The notes under the pieces are model-generated. The model had not been told where the DNA came from. It did not search any database and worked only from the letters and a program-made list of their open reading frames with translations. A DNA stretch of 64,000 nt from Streptomyces sp. AC1-42W (GTDB lineage Bacteria > Actinomycetota > Actinomycetes > Streptomycetales > Streptomycetaceae), in NCBI RefSeq assembly GCF_003248355.1, contig NZ_QKWY01000001.1, forward strand, positions 124,001 through 188,000. Direction: 5' to 3'. Made by a program: the position numbers and the translations under genes. Within the stretch, counting starts at the first letter, position 1; every line of letters begins with the position of its first letter. Below are positions 36,143 through 44,603 of this stretch, one piece after another.

Positions 36143-37454
36143 GGTCGTTGCAACACTGCTGGTCAGCTGGCTAGGTCCAGTAGCTTAGCGAGGCGCTCGG
36201 CTGGGGTTTCCCAGCCGAGCGTTTTGCGTGGGCGGCTGTTGAGTTCGGCGGCCACGAGCTCCAGGTGGTCGGGGGTGTGAGCGCTCAGGTCGGTGCCCTT
36301 GGGGAAGTACTGCCGCAGCAGGCCGTTGGTGTTCTCGTTCGATCCCCGCTGCCAGGGACTGGCCGGGTCGCAGAAGTAGACGGGGATGTTCGTGGCCACG
36401 GTGAAGGCTTTGTGGGCGGCCATCTCCGAGCCCTGGTCCCAGGTCAGGGAACGCCATAGATGCGGCGGCAGGGCCTGGACAGTGGCGGCGAGCGCGTTGC
36501 GGGTCGCGACAGCACTGTGCCCGATCGGCAGGTGCACGAGCATCACGTAGCGGGTGGCCCGCTCGACGAGGGTGCCGATGGCGGAGCGGCCGTCCTTGCC
36601 GATGATGAGGTCGCCTTCCCAGTGACCGGGGACGGCCCTGTCAGCGGCTTCGGCAGGGCGTTCACTGATCAGGACCATGTCCTTGATGGGGCGGGAGGTG
36701 CGCTTGTGGGCCTGGCGCTGCGGACGCCGGCGGGCCCGGCCCGTGCGCAGGGACTTGGTCAGCTCCCGGCGGAGTTCTCCGCGGCCCTGGACGTAGAGGG
36801 CCTGGTAGATCGTCTCGTGGGTCACGTGCATCTCCGGCCGGTCGGGGAAGCGTGCCCGCAGAGCCTGGCAGATCTGCTCAGGGCTCCACCGCATCGTGAG
36901 GTGGTCCTGGATGAAGTCCCGCAGTTCGGGGTTGTGGCCGATCTTGCCGGTCTTCGGGCGGGGCCGGCGGGCGTCCGCGCGGGCCTGGGCGGTGTGAGGC
37001 CGGTAGTACCAGCCTCCCTTGGGCATGGTCCGCCGGTTGCGGCGTATCTCGCGGCTGATGGTGGACGGGCTGCGGCCCAGCTCGGCGGCGATCTGCCGGA
37101 TGGACGCCTGCTCGCGCAGCCGGTCGGCAATGTGGATGCGGTCGCGCTCCTGGAGAAACCGCGAGGGGCCGCAAGACGGCGCCTCCAGATCTCCCGCAGC
37201 CACGGACCCGTGCCCGTGCTGCGGGTAGATCGGAGGAACTGCCTTGCGGCCCCTCTTGTGACCGTTGCGCCACTTCTTGCCCGTGCGGCGGTCGATGCCG
37301 ACGATCCGGGCCGCTTCCCGGGTGCTGTAACCCTGCTCCATGAGCTGGAAGTATGCGGCCCGTTCCCGGGTCAACGGCTTGCGCCCCTGCCGGTTCCTGT
37401 CCTTGCGGATTTCGAAGTCCATGACACCCCTTGAACTGGGGTGTTGCAACGACC
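36143..37454 (-). mobile_element. IS30-family insertion sequence
   Basis: About 1312 bp with terminal repeats GGTCGTTGCAACAC (36143-36156) and GTGTTGCAACGACC (37441-37454). No convincing 2-3 bp target duplication is seen at these borders, so the exact ends may be off by one or two bases. Confidence 0.88.
36163..37422 (-). CDS. IS30-family transposase, apparently intact
   Basis: 419 aa from ATG 37422 (AAGGGG upstream; an ATG nine codons earlier is also open). Two N-terminal HTH regions: YSTREAARIVGIDRRTGKKW, and the IS30 hallmark SIRQIAAELGRSPSTISREIRRN. The integrase core has GHWEGDLIIGK, LTWDQGSEM and the final Glu in SNENTNGLLRQYFPKGTDLS, so the D-D-E triad is intact. It lies between trxA and the GNAT gene. 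Confidence 0.94.
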   Translation of the reverse strand: MDFEIRKDRNRQGRKPLTRERAAYFQLMEQGYSTREAARIVGIDRRTGKKWRNGHKRGRKAVPPIYPQHGHGSVAAGDLEAPSCGPSRFLQERDRIHIADRLREQASIRQIAAELGRSPSTISREIRRNRRTMPKGGWYYRPHTAQARADARRPRPKTGKIGHNPELRDFIQDHLTMRWSPEQICQALRARFPDRPEMHVTHETIYQALYVQGRGELRRELTKSLRTGRARRRPQRQAHKRTSRPIKDMVLISERPAEAADRAVPGHWEGDLIIGKDGRSAIGTLVERATRYVMLVHLPIGHSAVATRNALAATVQALPPHLWRSLTWDQGSEMAAHKAFTVATNIPVYFCDPASPWQRGSNENTNGLLRQYFPKGTDLSAHTPDHLELVAAELNSRPRKTLGWETPAERLAKLLDLAS

Positions 37455-37532
37455 ACTAGAACTGAAGGCCAAGGATGGGCCCGTTTCTCATGCTCCGGCG
37501 CCCCTGCTCACCGCATGCCTCGGGGGAACGGC

Positions 37533-38150
37533 TCACAACGGCCGCAGCGCAGGCTCCTTCTGTACCGCTCCGAGGAGCCGGTCCAAAGCCATCTCGACGT
37601 CTTCCTTCCAGGAGAGCGTCGTACGCAGTTCCAGCCGCAGCCGGGGGTGAACCGGGTGCGGCCGTACGGTCTTGAACCCCACCGCCAGCAGATGGTCGGC
37701 CGGCAGTACGCAGGCCGGCTCCTTCCAGCTGGCGTCCCCAAAGGCTTCGATCGCCTTGAAGCCTCGGCGGATCAGGTCCTTGGCCACGGTCTGCACCATG
37801 ACCCGTCCCAACCCCTGCCCCCGGTACCCCGGCATGATCAACCCCGTCATCAGCTGCACGGCGTCGGAGGAGACCGGACTCGTCGGAAAGGCGGTGGCTC
37901 GCGGGACATAGGCGGGCGGGGCGTAGAGCACAAAGCCGGCCGGTACATCGTCGACGTACACCACACGCCCGCAGGAGCCCCACTCCAGAAGCACTCCGGA
38001 GATCCACGCCTCCTTCTCCCGGTCGGCCGTTCCGTTCTTGACGGCGGCCTCACCGCTGACCGGGTCGAGCTCCCAGAACACACAGGAGCGACAGCGCCGG
38101 GGAAGGTCGGGAAGGTTGTCCAGCGTGAGCGGTACGAGCCGACGCCCCAT
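37533..38150 (-). CDS. GNAT-family N-acetyltransferase
   Basis: 205 aa. The acetyl-CoA motif is MPGYRGQGLGRVMVQTVAKDLIRRGFKAIEAFGD (the R-G-x-G-L-G loop, about residues 118-127). The N-terminal half has a Cys-rich start (RRCRSCVFWELDP) and DDVPAGFVLYAPP. A GNAT gene at this place, downstream of parB and facing trxA, is conserved in Streptomyces; its substrate is unknown. GAGGAA precedes ATG 38150. Confidence 0.85.
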   Translation of the reverse strand: MGRRLVPLTLDNLPDLPRRCRSCVFWELDPVSGEAAVKNGTADREKEAWISGVLLEWGSCGRVVYVDDVPAGFVLYAPPAYVPRATAFPTSPVSSDAVQLMTGLIMPGYRGQGLGRVMVQTVAKDLIRRGFKAIEAFGDASWKEPACVLPADHLLAVGFKTVRPHPVHPRLRLELRTTLSWKEDVEMALDRLLGAVQKEPALRPL

Positions 38151-38256
38151 GAAGGCTGTTCCTCACTTCTCTCGCCCACTGCGTCGTGGACGGAAATGCC
38201 CTGCCACAACGCATCGTAACTACCCCTGAATCAAGCCGACACCGTGAGATAGCAAA

Positions 38257-38294
38257 GGGCGGGCTGTATTCCGTGAACCGGAAACAGCCCGCCC
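38257..38294 (-). terminator. Terminator of the parA-parB transcript
   Basis: Perfect 11-bp stem GGGCGGGCTGT (38257-38267) with ACAGCCCGCCC (38284-38294). On the minus strand it is followed by TTTGCT. It lies 25 bp after the parB stop. Confidence 0.75.
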
Positions 38295-38318
38295 GCAGCA
38301 TCAGCGTCCAGGGGGAAA

Positions 38319-39398
38319 TCAGCTCTCGTCGTCCTCGGCCGGCTCCTCGGACTGGGCACGGTCCAGTACCCGGCCCTCGCCCGGCGCGAGGCTGCCGAGG
38401 ATGCGGTCCAGGTCCTCCATCGAGGCGAACTCGACGACGATCTTGCCCTTCTTCTGCCCCAGGTCGACCTTCACCCGGGTCTCGAAGCGGTCGGAGAGCC
38501 GGGACGCCAGATCGGAGAGCGCCGGGGACACCCGGGCGCCCGCCCGAGGGCCCTTGGTCTTCTTGGTGCTCGTGGGCCCGGAGCCCATGAGCGTCACGAT
38601 CTCCTCGACAGCACGCACCGAAAGACCCTCGGACACGATGCGATGGGCCAGCTTGTCCTGCTCCTCGGAGTCGTCCACCGAGAGCAGGGCTCGCGCGTGG
38701 CCCGCCGACAGCACTCCTGCGGCGACCCTGCGCTGGACCGGCGCCGACAGCCTCAGCAGCCGCAGCGTGTTGGACACCTGGGGCCGGGACCTTCCGATCC
38801 GGTCGGCCAGCTGGTCATGCGTGCACTTGAAGTCCTTGAGGAGCTGGTCGTACGCGGCCGCCTCCTCCAGCGGGTTCAGCTGAGCCCGGTGCAGGTTCTC
38901 CAGAAGGGCATCCAGCAGAAGCTTCTCGTCGTCGGTGGCACGGACGATGGCCGGGATGCGCTCCAAGCCGGCCTCCCGGCAGGCCCTCCAGCGCCGCTCG
39001 CCCATGATGAGCTCGAAGCGCTCGGCCCCGGTCTTCCGCACCACGACCGGCTGGAGCAGACCCACCTCCTTGATGGAGGTGACCAGTTCCGCCAGCGCGT
39101 CCTCGTCGAAGACCTCACGCGGCTGACGCGGATTCGGCGTGATGGAGTCGAGCGGTACCTCGGCGAAGTACGCACCGGCCACGTCGCCCGCGACCTGTGC
39201 ATCCGAGACCGGCGCGCTCGGCTCCGGCACCACCGGGTTGGCCCCCAGCGTGGTCACCTTGGCAGCGGCCACACCGCGTTCCGTGGTGAGAACCGGCGAG
39301 CCGGACCCGGCCCCGGTGGACGGCAGCTGCTTCTCCTGCGGAGCGGCAGGGATCAGGGCACCGAGCCCTCGCCCCAACCCTCGACGACGCTCACTCAC
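38319..39398 (-). CDS. parB: Chromosome-partitioning protein ParB
   Basis: 359 aa from GTG 39398 (GGAGGGG upstream). It starts [17 protein letters not shown], the ParA-activating N terminus. The CTP-binding ParB box includes [32 protein letters not shown] and [25 protein letters not shown]. The HTH is near [21 protein letters not shown], and the C-terminal dimer domain ends [21 protein letters not shown]. It binds the parS sites and spreads around the origin. Its GTG overlaps the parA stop (GTGA), so translation is coupled. Confidence 0.97.
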   Translation of the reverse strand: MSERRRGLGRGLGALIPAAPQEKQLPSTGAGSGSPVLTTERGVAAAKVTTLGANPVVPEPSAPVSDAQVAGDVAGAYFAEVPLDSITPNPRQPREVFDEDALAELVTSIKEVGLLQPVVVRKTGAERFELIMGERRWRACREAGLERIPAIVRATDDEKLLLDALLENLHRAQLNPLEEAAAYDQLLKDFKCTHDQLADRIGRSRPQVSNTLRLLRLSAPVQRRVAAGVLSAGHARALLSVDDSEEQDKLAHRIVSEGLSVRAVEEIVTLMGSGPTSTKKTKGPRAGARVSPALSDLASRLSDRFETRVKVDLGQKKGKIVVEFASMEDLDRILGSLAPGEGRVLDRAQSEEPAEDDES

Positions 39399-40471
39399 TG
39401 GATCCCCTCCGAATTGCTCTGCTGACTGATCGAACCGCCCGTGTGGGCGTGCTGGCCCTCGTAATGCACCCCGACCCCGCGCAGCGCGATCTCCCGAGCG
39501 GCTTCGAGGTACGACAGCGATCCGCTGGAACCGGGGTCGTAGGTGAGCACGGTCTGCCCGTAGCTCGGCGCCTCGGAGATACGGACCGACCGGGGGATGC
39601 TGGTCCGCAGCACCTCCTTGCCGAAGTGACTGCGCACCTCCTCCGCCACCTGCGACGCCAGCCGGGTACGGCCGTCGTACATGGTGAGCAAGATCGTCGA
39701 CACATGAAGATCGGGGTTCAGGTGGCCCCGTACCAGCTCGACGTTGCGCAGGAGCTGCCCCAGCCCCTCCAGCGCGTAGTACTCGCACTGGATGGGGATC
39801 AGTACCTCCGCACCGGCCACCAGTGCGTTGACCGTCAGCAGGCCCAGAGAGGGCGGGCAGTCGATCAGGATGTAGTCCAGCGGCTGCTCATACGCCTGGA
39901 TGGCGCGCTGGAGTCGACTCTCCCGCGCCACCAGCGACACCAGCTCGATCTCCGCACCGGCGAGATCGATGGTGGCCGGGGCGCAGAAGAGGCCTTCGAC
40001 GTCCTTCACGGGCTGGACCACGTCGGAGAGCGGCTTGCTCTCCACCAGGACGTCATAGATCGAGGGAACTTCGGCGTGATGGTCGATGCCCAGCGCCGTG
40101 GAGGCGTTGCCCTGCGGGTCGAGGTCCACCACCAGGACACGTGCACCGTGCAAGGCCAGTGACGCGGCGAGGTTGACCGTGGAGGTGGTCTTGCCCACCC
40201 CGCCCTTCTGGTTGGCCACCACCATGACGCGCGTCTGCTCGGGCCTCGGCAGCCCTTCACCGGCACGGCCAAGGGCTTCCACCGCCAGCTGGGCCGCGCG
40301 ACCGATGGGGGTGTCGTCCATCGGCGGCGGTGTTTCACGTGAAACACCGTCTCCCGCCGATTCGGTTCGGGGGCCGGGGACCGGATCGGTCATCGGCCCC
40401 GCGATGTTGGCGTCGGACCGCAAGGATTCACTCTCCTCGACTTCAGGCTCGCAATGAGCAGAGCCTGTCAT
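39395..40471 (-). CDS. parA: Chromosome-partitioning ATPase ParA
   Basis: About 358 aa if ATG 40471 is used. No strong ribosome site is seen and the frame is open further upstream, so the start is uncertain. A ~75-residue acidic N-terminal extension leads to the deviant Walker A KGGVGKTT (about 89-96), [12 protein letters not shown] (switch I) and [12 protein letters not shown] (Walker B). It is the partner ATPase of ParB in origin positioning and sporulation septation. A parS site lies inside its 5' coding part and is read as VSRET. Upstream are another parS and a consensus DnaA box. Confidence 0.95.
   Translation of the reverse strand: MTGSAHCEPEVEESESLRSDANIAGPMTDPVPGPRTESAGDGVSRETPPPMDDTPIGRAAQLAVEALGRAGEGLPRPEQTRVMVVANQKGGVGKTTSTVNLAASLALHGARVLVVDLDPQGNASTALGIDHHAEVPSIYDVLVESKPLSDVVQPVKDVEGLFCAPATIDLAGAEIELVSLVARESRLQRAIQAYEQPLDYILIDCPPSLGLLTVNALVAGAEVLIPIQCEYYALEGLGQLLRNVELVRGHLNPDLHVSTILLTMYDGRTRLASQVAEEVRSHFGKEVLRTSIPRSVRISEAPSYGQTVLTYDPGSSGSLSYLEAAREIALRGVGVHYEGQHAHTGGSISQQSNSEGIQ
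40332..40345. other. parS: parS site inside parA
   Basis: Exact GTTTCACGTGAAAC. On the minus strand it encodes Val-Ser-Arg-Glu-Thr in the ParA N-terminal extension, the same peptide as at the anti-sigma parS. Confidence 0.9.
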
Positions 40472-40507
40472 GGTTTCGGGGTCGTGAACCAGCGAGGCCC
40501 GCTCTTC

Positions 40508-40534
40508 TGTGGATGAAACCACTTCTGTGGACAA
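40508..40534. promoter_or_regulatory. DnaA-box pair upstream of parA
   Basis: TGTGGACAA at 40526-40534 is an exact TTGTCCACA on the minus strand. TGTGGATGA at 40508-40516 is TCATCCACA with one mismatch. They lie 37-63 bp ahead of the proposed parA start. Confidence 0.5.
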
Positions 40535-40617
40535 CTCCGTAGCCCTAACGGGCCTGCGATGGGGAGGGGCGGCTGCCTCATGACCGCGACCGATGATTCC
40601 ATGCAGCAGCGAACGAC

Positions 40618-40631
40618 GTTTCACGTGAAAC
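40618..40631. other. parS: parS site between parA and rsmG
   Basis: Exact GTTTCACGTGAAAC in the rsmG-parA gap, about 150 bp before the parA start. Confidence 0.9.
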
Positions 40632-40722
40632 ACGATGCCTCCGCAGCGTAGCCACGGAGTCACGACACTCCGCGTGGGCCCCGTACGCTCCACGCCCATG
40701 GGGCACGAGGCCGGCACGTGGC

Positions 40723-41439
40723 TCAGCGGCGGCGCCGTGTCCGGCTGCTCCGGGCGGCCTTGGCCCGCTTTGCGGCGAACCTCACACCCCCCGGACTCTC
40801 GCCGACAACCACACGGACCACCGTGGACAGCGGATCGACCACGCCTTCGCCGACATGCAGCACCTCGGTCTCCACCACACCCAGCTTGCTGAGCGCGGCA
40901 CGGGCACCGTTGATCTCTTCCTCCGCGGTGTCGCCCTTGAGCGCGAGCATCTCGCCATAGGGTCGCAGCAGGGGCACGCCCCAGCCAGCCAGCCGGTCCA
41001 GTGGCGCCACCGCGCGGGCGGTGACCACATGCACGGGCTGCAGAGAACCGAGGACCTCCTCGGCCCGGCCGCGTACGACCGTCACATGGTCGAGGCCCAG
41101 CAGCTCGACGACCTCCTGGAGGAAGTTCGTCCGGCGCAGCAGCGGTTCCAGCAGGGTGATCTTCAGGTCCCGGCGCACCAGCGCCAGGGGGATGCCCGGC
41201 AGCCCCGCACCCGAGCCGACATCGCAGACCGTGACCCCCTCGGGGACGACCTCGGAGAGCACCGCGCAGTTCAGCAGATGCCTCTCCCACAGGCGCGGAA
41301 CCTCGCGCGGACCGATCAGACCGCGTGTGACCCCCGCGTCCGCCAGCAGTTCCGCGTACCGGACAGCTTCGGGAAAGCTCTCACCGAATACTGTCCGGGC
41401 CTCTTCCGGCGCCTCGGGAAGCGTTACTTCCTCCGTCAC
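40723..41439 (-). CDS. rsmG: 16S rRNA (guanine-527-N7)-methyltransferase RsmG (GidB)
   Basis: 238 aa from GTG 41439, chosen because GGAAGGA lies 9 nt upstream; an in-frame ATG at 41457 is the alternative. SAM site [31 protein letters not shown], followed by [15 protein letters not shown] and [15 protein letters not shown], typical of RsmG. It methylates G527 of 16S rRNA; loss gives low-level streptomycin resistance and often raises antibiotic production in Streptomyces. It is separated from jag by a strong terminator, so rsmG-parA-parB is likely its own transcript. It ends with a basic Arg-rich tail. Confidence 0.95.
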   Translation of the reverse strand: MTEEVTLPEAPEEARTVFGESFPEAVRYAELLADAGVTRGLIGPREVPRLWERHLLNCAVLSEVVPEGVTVCDVGSGAGLPGIPLALVRRDLKITLLEPLLRRTNFLQEVVELLGLDHVTVVRGRAEEVLGSLQPVHVVTARAVAPLDRLAGWGVPLLRPYGEMLALKGDTAEEEINGARAALSKLGVVETEVLHVGEGVVDPLSTVVRVVVGESPGGVRFAAKRAKAARSSRTRRRR

Positions 41440-41504
41440 GGGGGACCGTCCTTCCATACCGCACTACCGCACCATGGGTGGCTGTCTATCAGGCTGACAA
41501 AGAT

Positions 41505-41532
41505 CGGCCCCGTCTGCGAACAGACGGGGCCG
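41505..41532 (-). terminator. Terminator after jag
   Basis: Perfect 12-bp stem CGGCCCCGTCTG (41505-41516) with CAGACGGGGCCG (41521-41532) and a CGAA tetraloop, 18 bp after the jag stop. It separates the rpmH-jag operon from rsmG-parAB. Confidence 0.8.
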
Positions 41533-41549
41533 ACAGGTAAAGGAGCCGG

Positions 41550-42059
41550 TCAGGCCGGCAGAACGACGACGAAGCGCTGCGGCTCCTCGCCCTCCGATTC
41601 ACTGCGGAGACCCGCCGCGGCAACCGCGTCGTGCACGACCTTGCGCTCGAACGGGGTCATCGGCTTCATCTTCACCGGCTCACCGGTGCTCTTGACCTTG
41701 TCCGCCGCCTTGGCACCCAGCTCGGCGAGCTCCGTGCGCTTCTTGGCCCGGAACCCGGCGATGTCCAGCATCAGACGGCTCCGGTCGCCGGTCTCCCGGT
41801 GCACGGCCAGCCGCGTCAGCTCCTGGAGGGCCTCCAGGACCTCGCCGTCGCGCCCCACGAGCTTCTGCAGATCGCGCGCCGACTCGCTGATGATCGAGAC
41901 CGCGGCCCGGTCCGCCTCGACGTCCATGTCGATGTCGCCGTCGAGATCGGCGATGTCGAGCAGGCCCTCGAGGTAGTCCGCTGCGATCTCGCCTTCCTGC
42001 TCAAGGCGAGTCAGAGTGTCGCTGCCCTCAGCGGCCGTGGAGGTGGTGCCTTCCGTCAC
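41550..42059 (-). CDS. jag: Jag/KhpB RNA-binding protein (KH-R3H)
   Basis: 169 aa from GTG 42059 with AAGGAG upstream. It has an acidic N terminus, a KH-like domain (LLDIADLDGDIDMDVE...SARDLQKLVGRDGEVLEALQELTRLAVHRETGDRSRLMLDIAGFRAKK) and a C-terminal R3H motif (MTPFERKVVHDAVAAAGLRSESEGEEPQRFVVVLP). It is the RNA-binding partner of KhpA in many Gram-positives, linked to cell-wall synthesis and size control. It sits in the usual rpmH-rnpA-yidD-yidC-jag operon, 14 bp after yidC. Confidence 0.95.
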   Translation of the reverse strand: MTEGTTSTAAEGSDTLTRLEQEGEIAADYLEGLLDIADLDGDIDMDVEADRAAVSIISESARDLQKLVGRDGEVLEALQELTRLAVHRETGDRSRLMLDIAGFRAKKRTELAELGAKAADKVKSTGEPVKMKPMTPFERKVVHDAVAAAGLRSESEGEEPQRFVVVLPA

Positions 42060-42073
42060 GGATGGACTCCTTC

Positions 42074-43333
42074 TTACTTCTTGGACGGGTGCTTGGGCCC
42101 CTGCGGACCCTTGCGCTGTCCGGACTTGGCTTGGCGTGAGGAACCGGACGCGGCCTTGCCCGCCGGCTTCGGCTTGGCGCCCTGCGCGGCGCCCTTCTGC
42201 AGGGAGGTCTTGGACGCCGTCTCGCCGGAGACACCGTCCTTGGTCCCACCCGGGTGTGCGGCACCGGTCTGGCGCTGCGACTTGGTCTGCCGCTTGGGCT
42301 GGCGGCGCTGTGCACCGCTGCCCTCGGCGTCGGCGATGGCCGTGTCGCTCTTGGCGACGGTGCCGTCCTCCTGCGGGGCGAGACCGAGCTTGGCCAGGCC
42401 GACGACGAACTTGCGCTCGATGTCGTTGCGGTCCGGGCCCTTGGCCACGATCCGCTTGACGGTGTTGCGCCGGGTCCGGCCGCGGACCTCGCCGTGGGCG
42501 GTGACGCTCTTGAGGAGCCGCTCAAGGTAGTGGTCCTGGGCCTTGCTGCCCGGCGTCGGGTTCTGGTTGATCACGTACATCTGCTGACCCATGGTCCAGA
42601 CGTTGGTGGTCAGCCAGTAGACGAGGACACCGACGGGGAAGTTGATACCCATGACGGCGAAGATCACCGGGAAGATGTACATCAGCATCTTCTGCTGCTG
42701 CATGTACGGCGTCTTGACCGTGAGGTCGACATTCTTCGTCATCAGCTGGCGCTGCGTGAAGAACTGCGAGGCCGACATCAGCACGATCATGACCGCGGTG
42801 ACGACCCGGACGTCGGTCAGCGAGGCGCCGAGGCTCTGGACCTTCTCCGCGCTGTCCATGAACTTGGCGGCCAGCGGGGCGCCGAAGATGTGCGCCTGAC
42901 GCGCGCTGTCCAGCAGCGACTGGTCGATGACGCCGATCTTCTTGTTCGAGGCGATCGCGGAGAGTACGTGGTAGAGCGCGAAGAAGAACGGCGACTGCGC
43001 GAGGATGGGGAGGCACGAGGAGAGCGGGTTGGTACCCGTCTCCTTGTACAGCTTCATCATCTCTTCGGACTGACGCTGCTTGTCGCTCTTGTAACGCTCC
43101 TGGATCGCCTTCATCTTCGGCTGGAGCAGCTGCATGTTCCGCGTCGACTTGATCTGCTTGACGAACAGCGGGATCAGACAGATACGGATCAGCACCACGA
43201 GGGACACGATGGACAGACCCCAGGCCCATCCCGTGTCGGGGCCGAAGATCGCCCCGTACAACTTGTGGAACTGGACGATGACCCAGGAGACGGGCCAGGT
43301 GATGAAGCTGAACAGACTGGCAATCGTGTCCAC
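42074..43333 (-). CDS. yidC: Membrane protein insertase YidC
   Basis: 419 aa from GTG 43333 (AAGGAG upstream). The core has an N-terminal helix and the five-helix YidC/Oxa1 fold: [64 protein letters not shown] (hydrophilic-groove Arg and coiled-coil hairpin), then helices near [13 protein letters not shown] and [34 protein letters not shown] long basic Lys/Ser/Gly-rich tail (from ~290) binds ribosomes in Gram-positive homologues. It inserts membrane proteins alone or with SecYEG. It lies 3 bp after yidD. Confidence 0.95.
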   Translation of the reverse strand: MDTIASLFSFITWPVSWVIVQFHKLYGAIFGPDTGWAWGLSIVSLVVLIRICLIPLFVKQIKSTRNMQLLQPKMKAIQERYKSDKQRQSEEMMKLYKETGTNPLSSCLPILAQSPFFFALYHVLSAIASNKKIGVIDQSLLDSARQAHIFGAPLAAKFMDSAEKVQSLGASLTDVRVVTAVMIVLMSASQFFTQRQLMTKNVDLTVKTPYMQQQKMLMYIFPVIFAVMGINFPVGVLVYWLTTNVWTMGQQMYVINQNPTPGSKAQDHYLERLLKSVTAHGEVRGRTRRNTVKRIVAKGPDRNDIERKFVVGLAKLGLAPQEDGTVAKSDTAIADAEGSGAQRRQPKRQTKSQRQTGAAHPGGTKDGVSGETASKTSLQKGAAQGAKPKPAGKAASGSSRQAKSGQRKGPQGPKHPSKK

Positions 43334-43336
43334 TAA

Positions 43337-43696
43337 TCAAGCTCCTTGAGCATTGGGCGAAGTCTCTGCGGCCGAACTCGGGAGGTCGTTGGCCGACCCC
43401 CCGGAAGGCACGTCAGCGGCGGAGTCCCCGCCCTTGCTGCCGCGTATGGCGCTGCGCAGCATCTCGTGCCAACGCGGACGTTTGCGTGGTGGCACATAGT
43501 CCACGCCGCCGGGGGACCACGGGTTGCATCGCAGGATGCGCCAGGCCGTCAGCGCTGTTCCCTTGATCGCTCCGTGCCGGTCGATCGCCGTAAACCCGTA
43601 GTGGGAACACGACGGGTAGTACCGGCAGACCGGCCCGAGGAGTGGGCTGATCGTCCACTGGTACAGCTTGATGAGAGCCAGCAGCGGGTACTTCAT
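43337..43696 (-). CDS. yidD: Membrane protein insertion efficiency factor YidD
   Basis: 119 aa. The conserved YidD core is [69 protein letters not shown] with its three cysteines. The C terminus is extended by about 40 disordered residues. It overlaps rnpA by ATGA and precedes yidC by 3 bp. It helps YidC-dependent membrane insertion. Confidence 0.95.
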   Translation of the reverse strand: MKYPLLALIKLYQWTISPLLGPVCRYYPSCSHYGFTAIDRHGAIKGTALTAWRILRCNPWSPGGVDYVPPRKRPRWHEMLRSAIRGSKGGDSAADVPSGGSANDLPSSAAETSPNAQGA

Positions 43697-44064
43697 CGCA
43701 CGCCCCCTCCCAGCAGCCGCTGAAACGCGGCGTCCAGGTCTCGGGCCAGCTGTTCATGGCCGGCGTCACCCGCTCCGGGCAACGCTCGCACCACAACCAG
43801 GCTACCGGGGGGCAGCAGGGCGAGCCGTTCTCGGACCAGGTGACGAAGCTTGCGCTTCACCGCAGTGCGTACGACCGCACCACCCACGGCCTTGCTGACA
43901 ACGAAACCCGCACGCGGCGGGGGAACGTTCTCCCCAGTCACGTGCGGGTCGGTTGCACCGCTGCGTAGATGGACGACGAGGTGCGGACGACCGGCCCGGC
44001 GTCCTCGTCGTACTGCGGTCGCGAAGTCCTCGCGCCGCCTCAGCCGATTCTCGGAAGGCAGCAC
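43693..44064 (-). CDS. rnpA: Ribonuclease P protein component
   Basis: 123 aa. It starts [33 protein letters not shown] and contains the RNR motif region [46 protein letters not shown]. It is the protein cofactor of the ribozyme that matures tRNA 5' ends. It is 21 bp downstream of rpmH and overlaps yidD. Confidence 0.96.
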   Translation of the reverse strand: MLPSENRLRRREDFATAVRRGRRAGRPHLVVHLRSGATDPHVTGENVPPPRAGFVVSKAVGGAVVRTAVKRKLRHLVRERLALLPPGSLVVVRALPGAGDAGHEQLARDLDAAFQRLLGGGVR

Positions 44065-44085
44065 GTCATGACGACCTGTACGCGA

Positions 44086-44223
44086 TCAGGCGGACAGGCT
44101 GGCGCGACCCTTGCTGCGGCGGGACGCGAGAATCGCGCGGCCGGCACGGGTGCGCATCCGCAGCCGGAAGCCGTGGGTCTTCGCGCGACGACGGTTGTTC
44201 GGCTGGAAGGTGCGCTTGCTCAC
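44086..44223 (-). CDS. rpmH: 50S ribosomal protein L34
   Basis: 45 aa: GTG 44223 start (GGAG upstream), beginning [20 protein letters not shown] and ending with a basic RASLSA tail at a TGA at 44086-44088. Length and sequence are typical of L34, a very basic peptide of the large subunit. It is the first gene of rpmH-rnpA-yidD-yidC-jag, divergent from dnaA across a 380-bp gap, the classical origin arrangement. Confidence 0.97.
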   Translation of the reverse strand: MSKRTFQPNNRRRAKTHGFRLRMRTRAGRAILASRRSKGRASLSA

Positions 44224-44320
44224 TCGGGGGCTCCAGAAATGACTCGGGTGTTGGCGGGACATCGCCTGGCTGTCACCGTGCGCCCACGAAGGACTCGCGT
44301 AAACGCTCTAGTGCACCGCT

Positions 44321-44339
44321 TCACGATCACTGATCGTGA
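44321..44339. promoter_or_regulatory. Perfect dyad in the rpmH-dnaA gap
   Basis: TCACGATCA-C-TGATCGTGA, 9-bp arms with one central base. It lies about 100 bp upstream of rpmH and 265 bp upstream of dnaA. It looks like a repressor or activator site; I do not know the protein. Apart from this and the DnaA boxes, the 380-bp gap holds no gene. Confidence 0.5.
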
Positions 44340-44442
44340 CTTTGCCCATCGGAGGCAGGCGGCAGCAGCCATCGACAACTCGACCTGGTCACGGTACGCG
44401 CGGCTACGCCATCCGGTCAAACCGACCCTGCCGGGCCTCCCA

Positions 44443-44463
44443 TTGTGCACAGCCTGTGGACAA
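44443..44463. promoter_or_regulatory. Two facing DnaA boxes in the dnaA promoter region
   Basis: TTGTGCACA at 44443-44451 (+) and TTGTCCACA on the minus strand at 44455-44463. Both fit the DnaA consensus exactly. They lie about 140-160 bp before the dnaA GTG. Negative autoregulation of dnaA through two boxes of this kind is described in Streptomyces. Confidence 0.75.
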
Positions 44464-44603
44464 CGACTTGAACGACGCGGGTCGTGCTGACTACCGTGAC
44501 TGAACTCCGGTTCTTTTTCTTCCCGCCTGCCGGTCCTCACCCACCCCGACCCCAACCGTCCCGAGAACCACACATTCGTGGGACCAGCGAGAGAGCGTGC
44601 CTT

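Larger units (their letters stand above)
36113..37486. terminator. trxA/GNAT convergent terminator split by an IS
   Basis: The left arm AAACGGGCCCGTCC (36113-36126) and right arm GGATGGGCCCGTTT (37473-37486) are complementary over 14 bp with one G-U. Between them lies the IS30-family element, so the IS went into the loop of what was a bidirectional terminator. Confidence 0.6.

Noticed and set aside
36082..37533. Loss of a cwlM-type amidase gene caused by the IS30 insertion
   Set aside because: Mycobacteria have cwlM after trxC, but Streptomyces normally has the GNAT gene next to trxA, and the split terminator shows the two were already adjacent.
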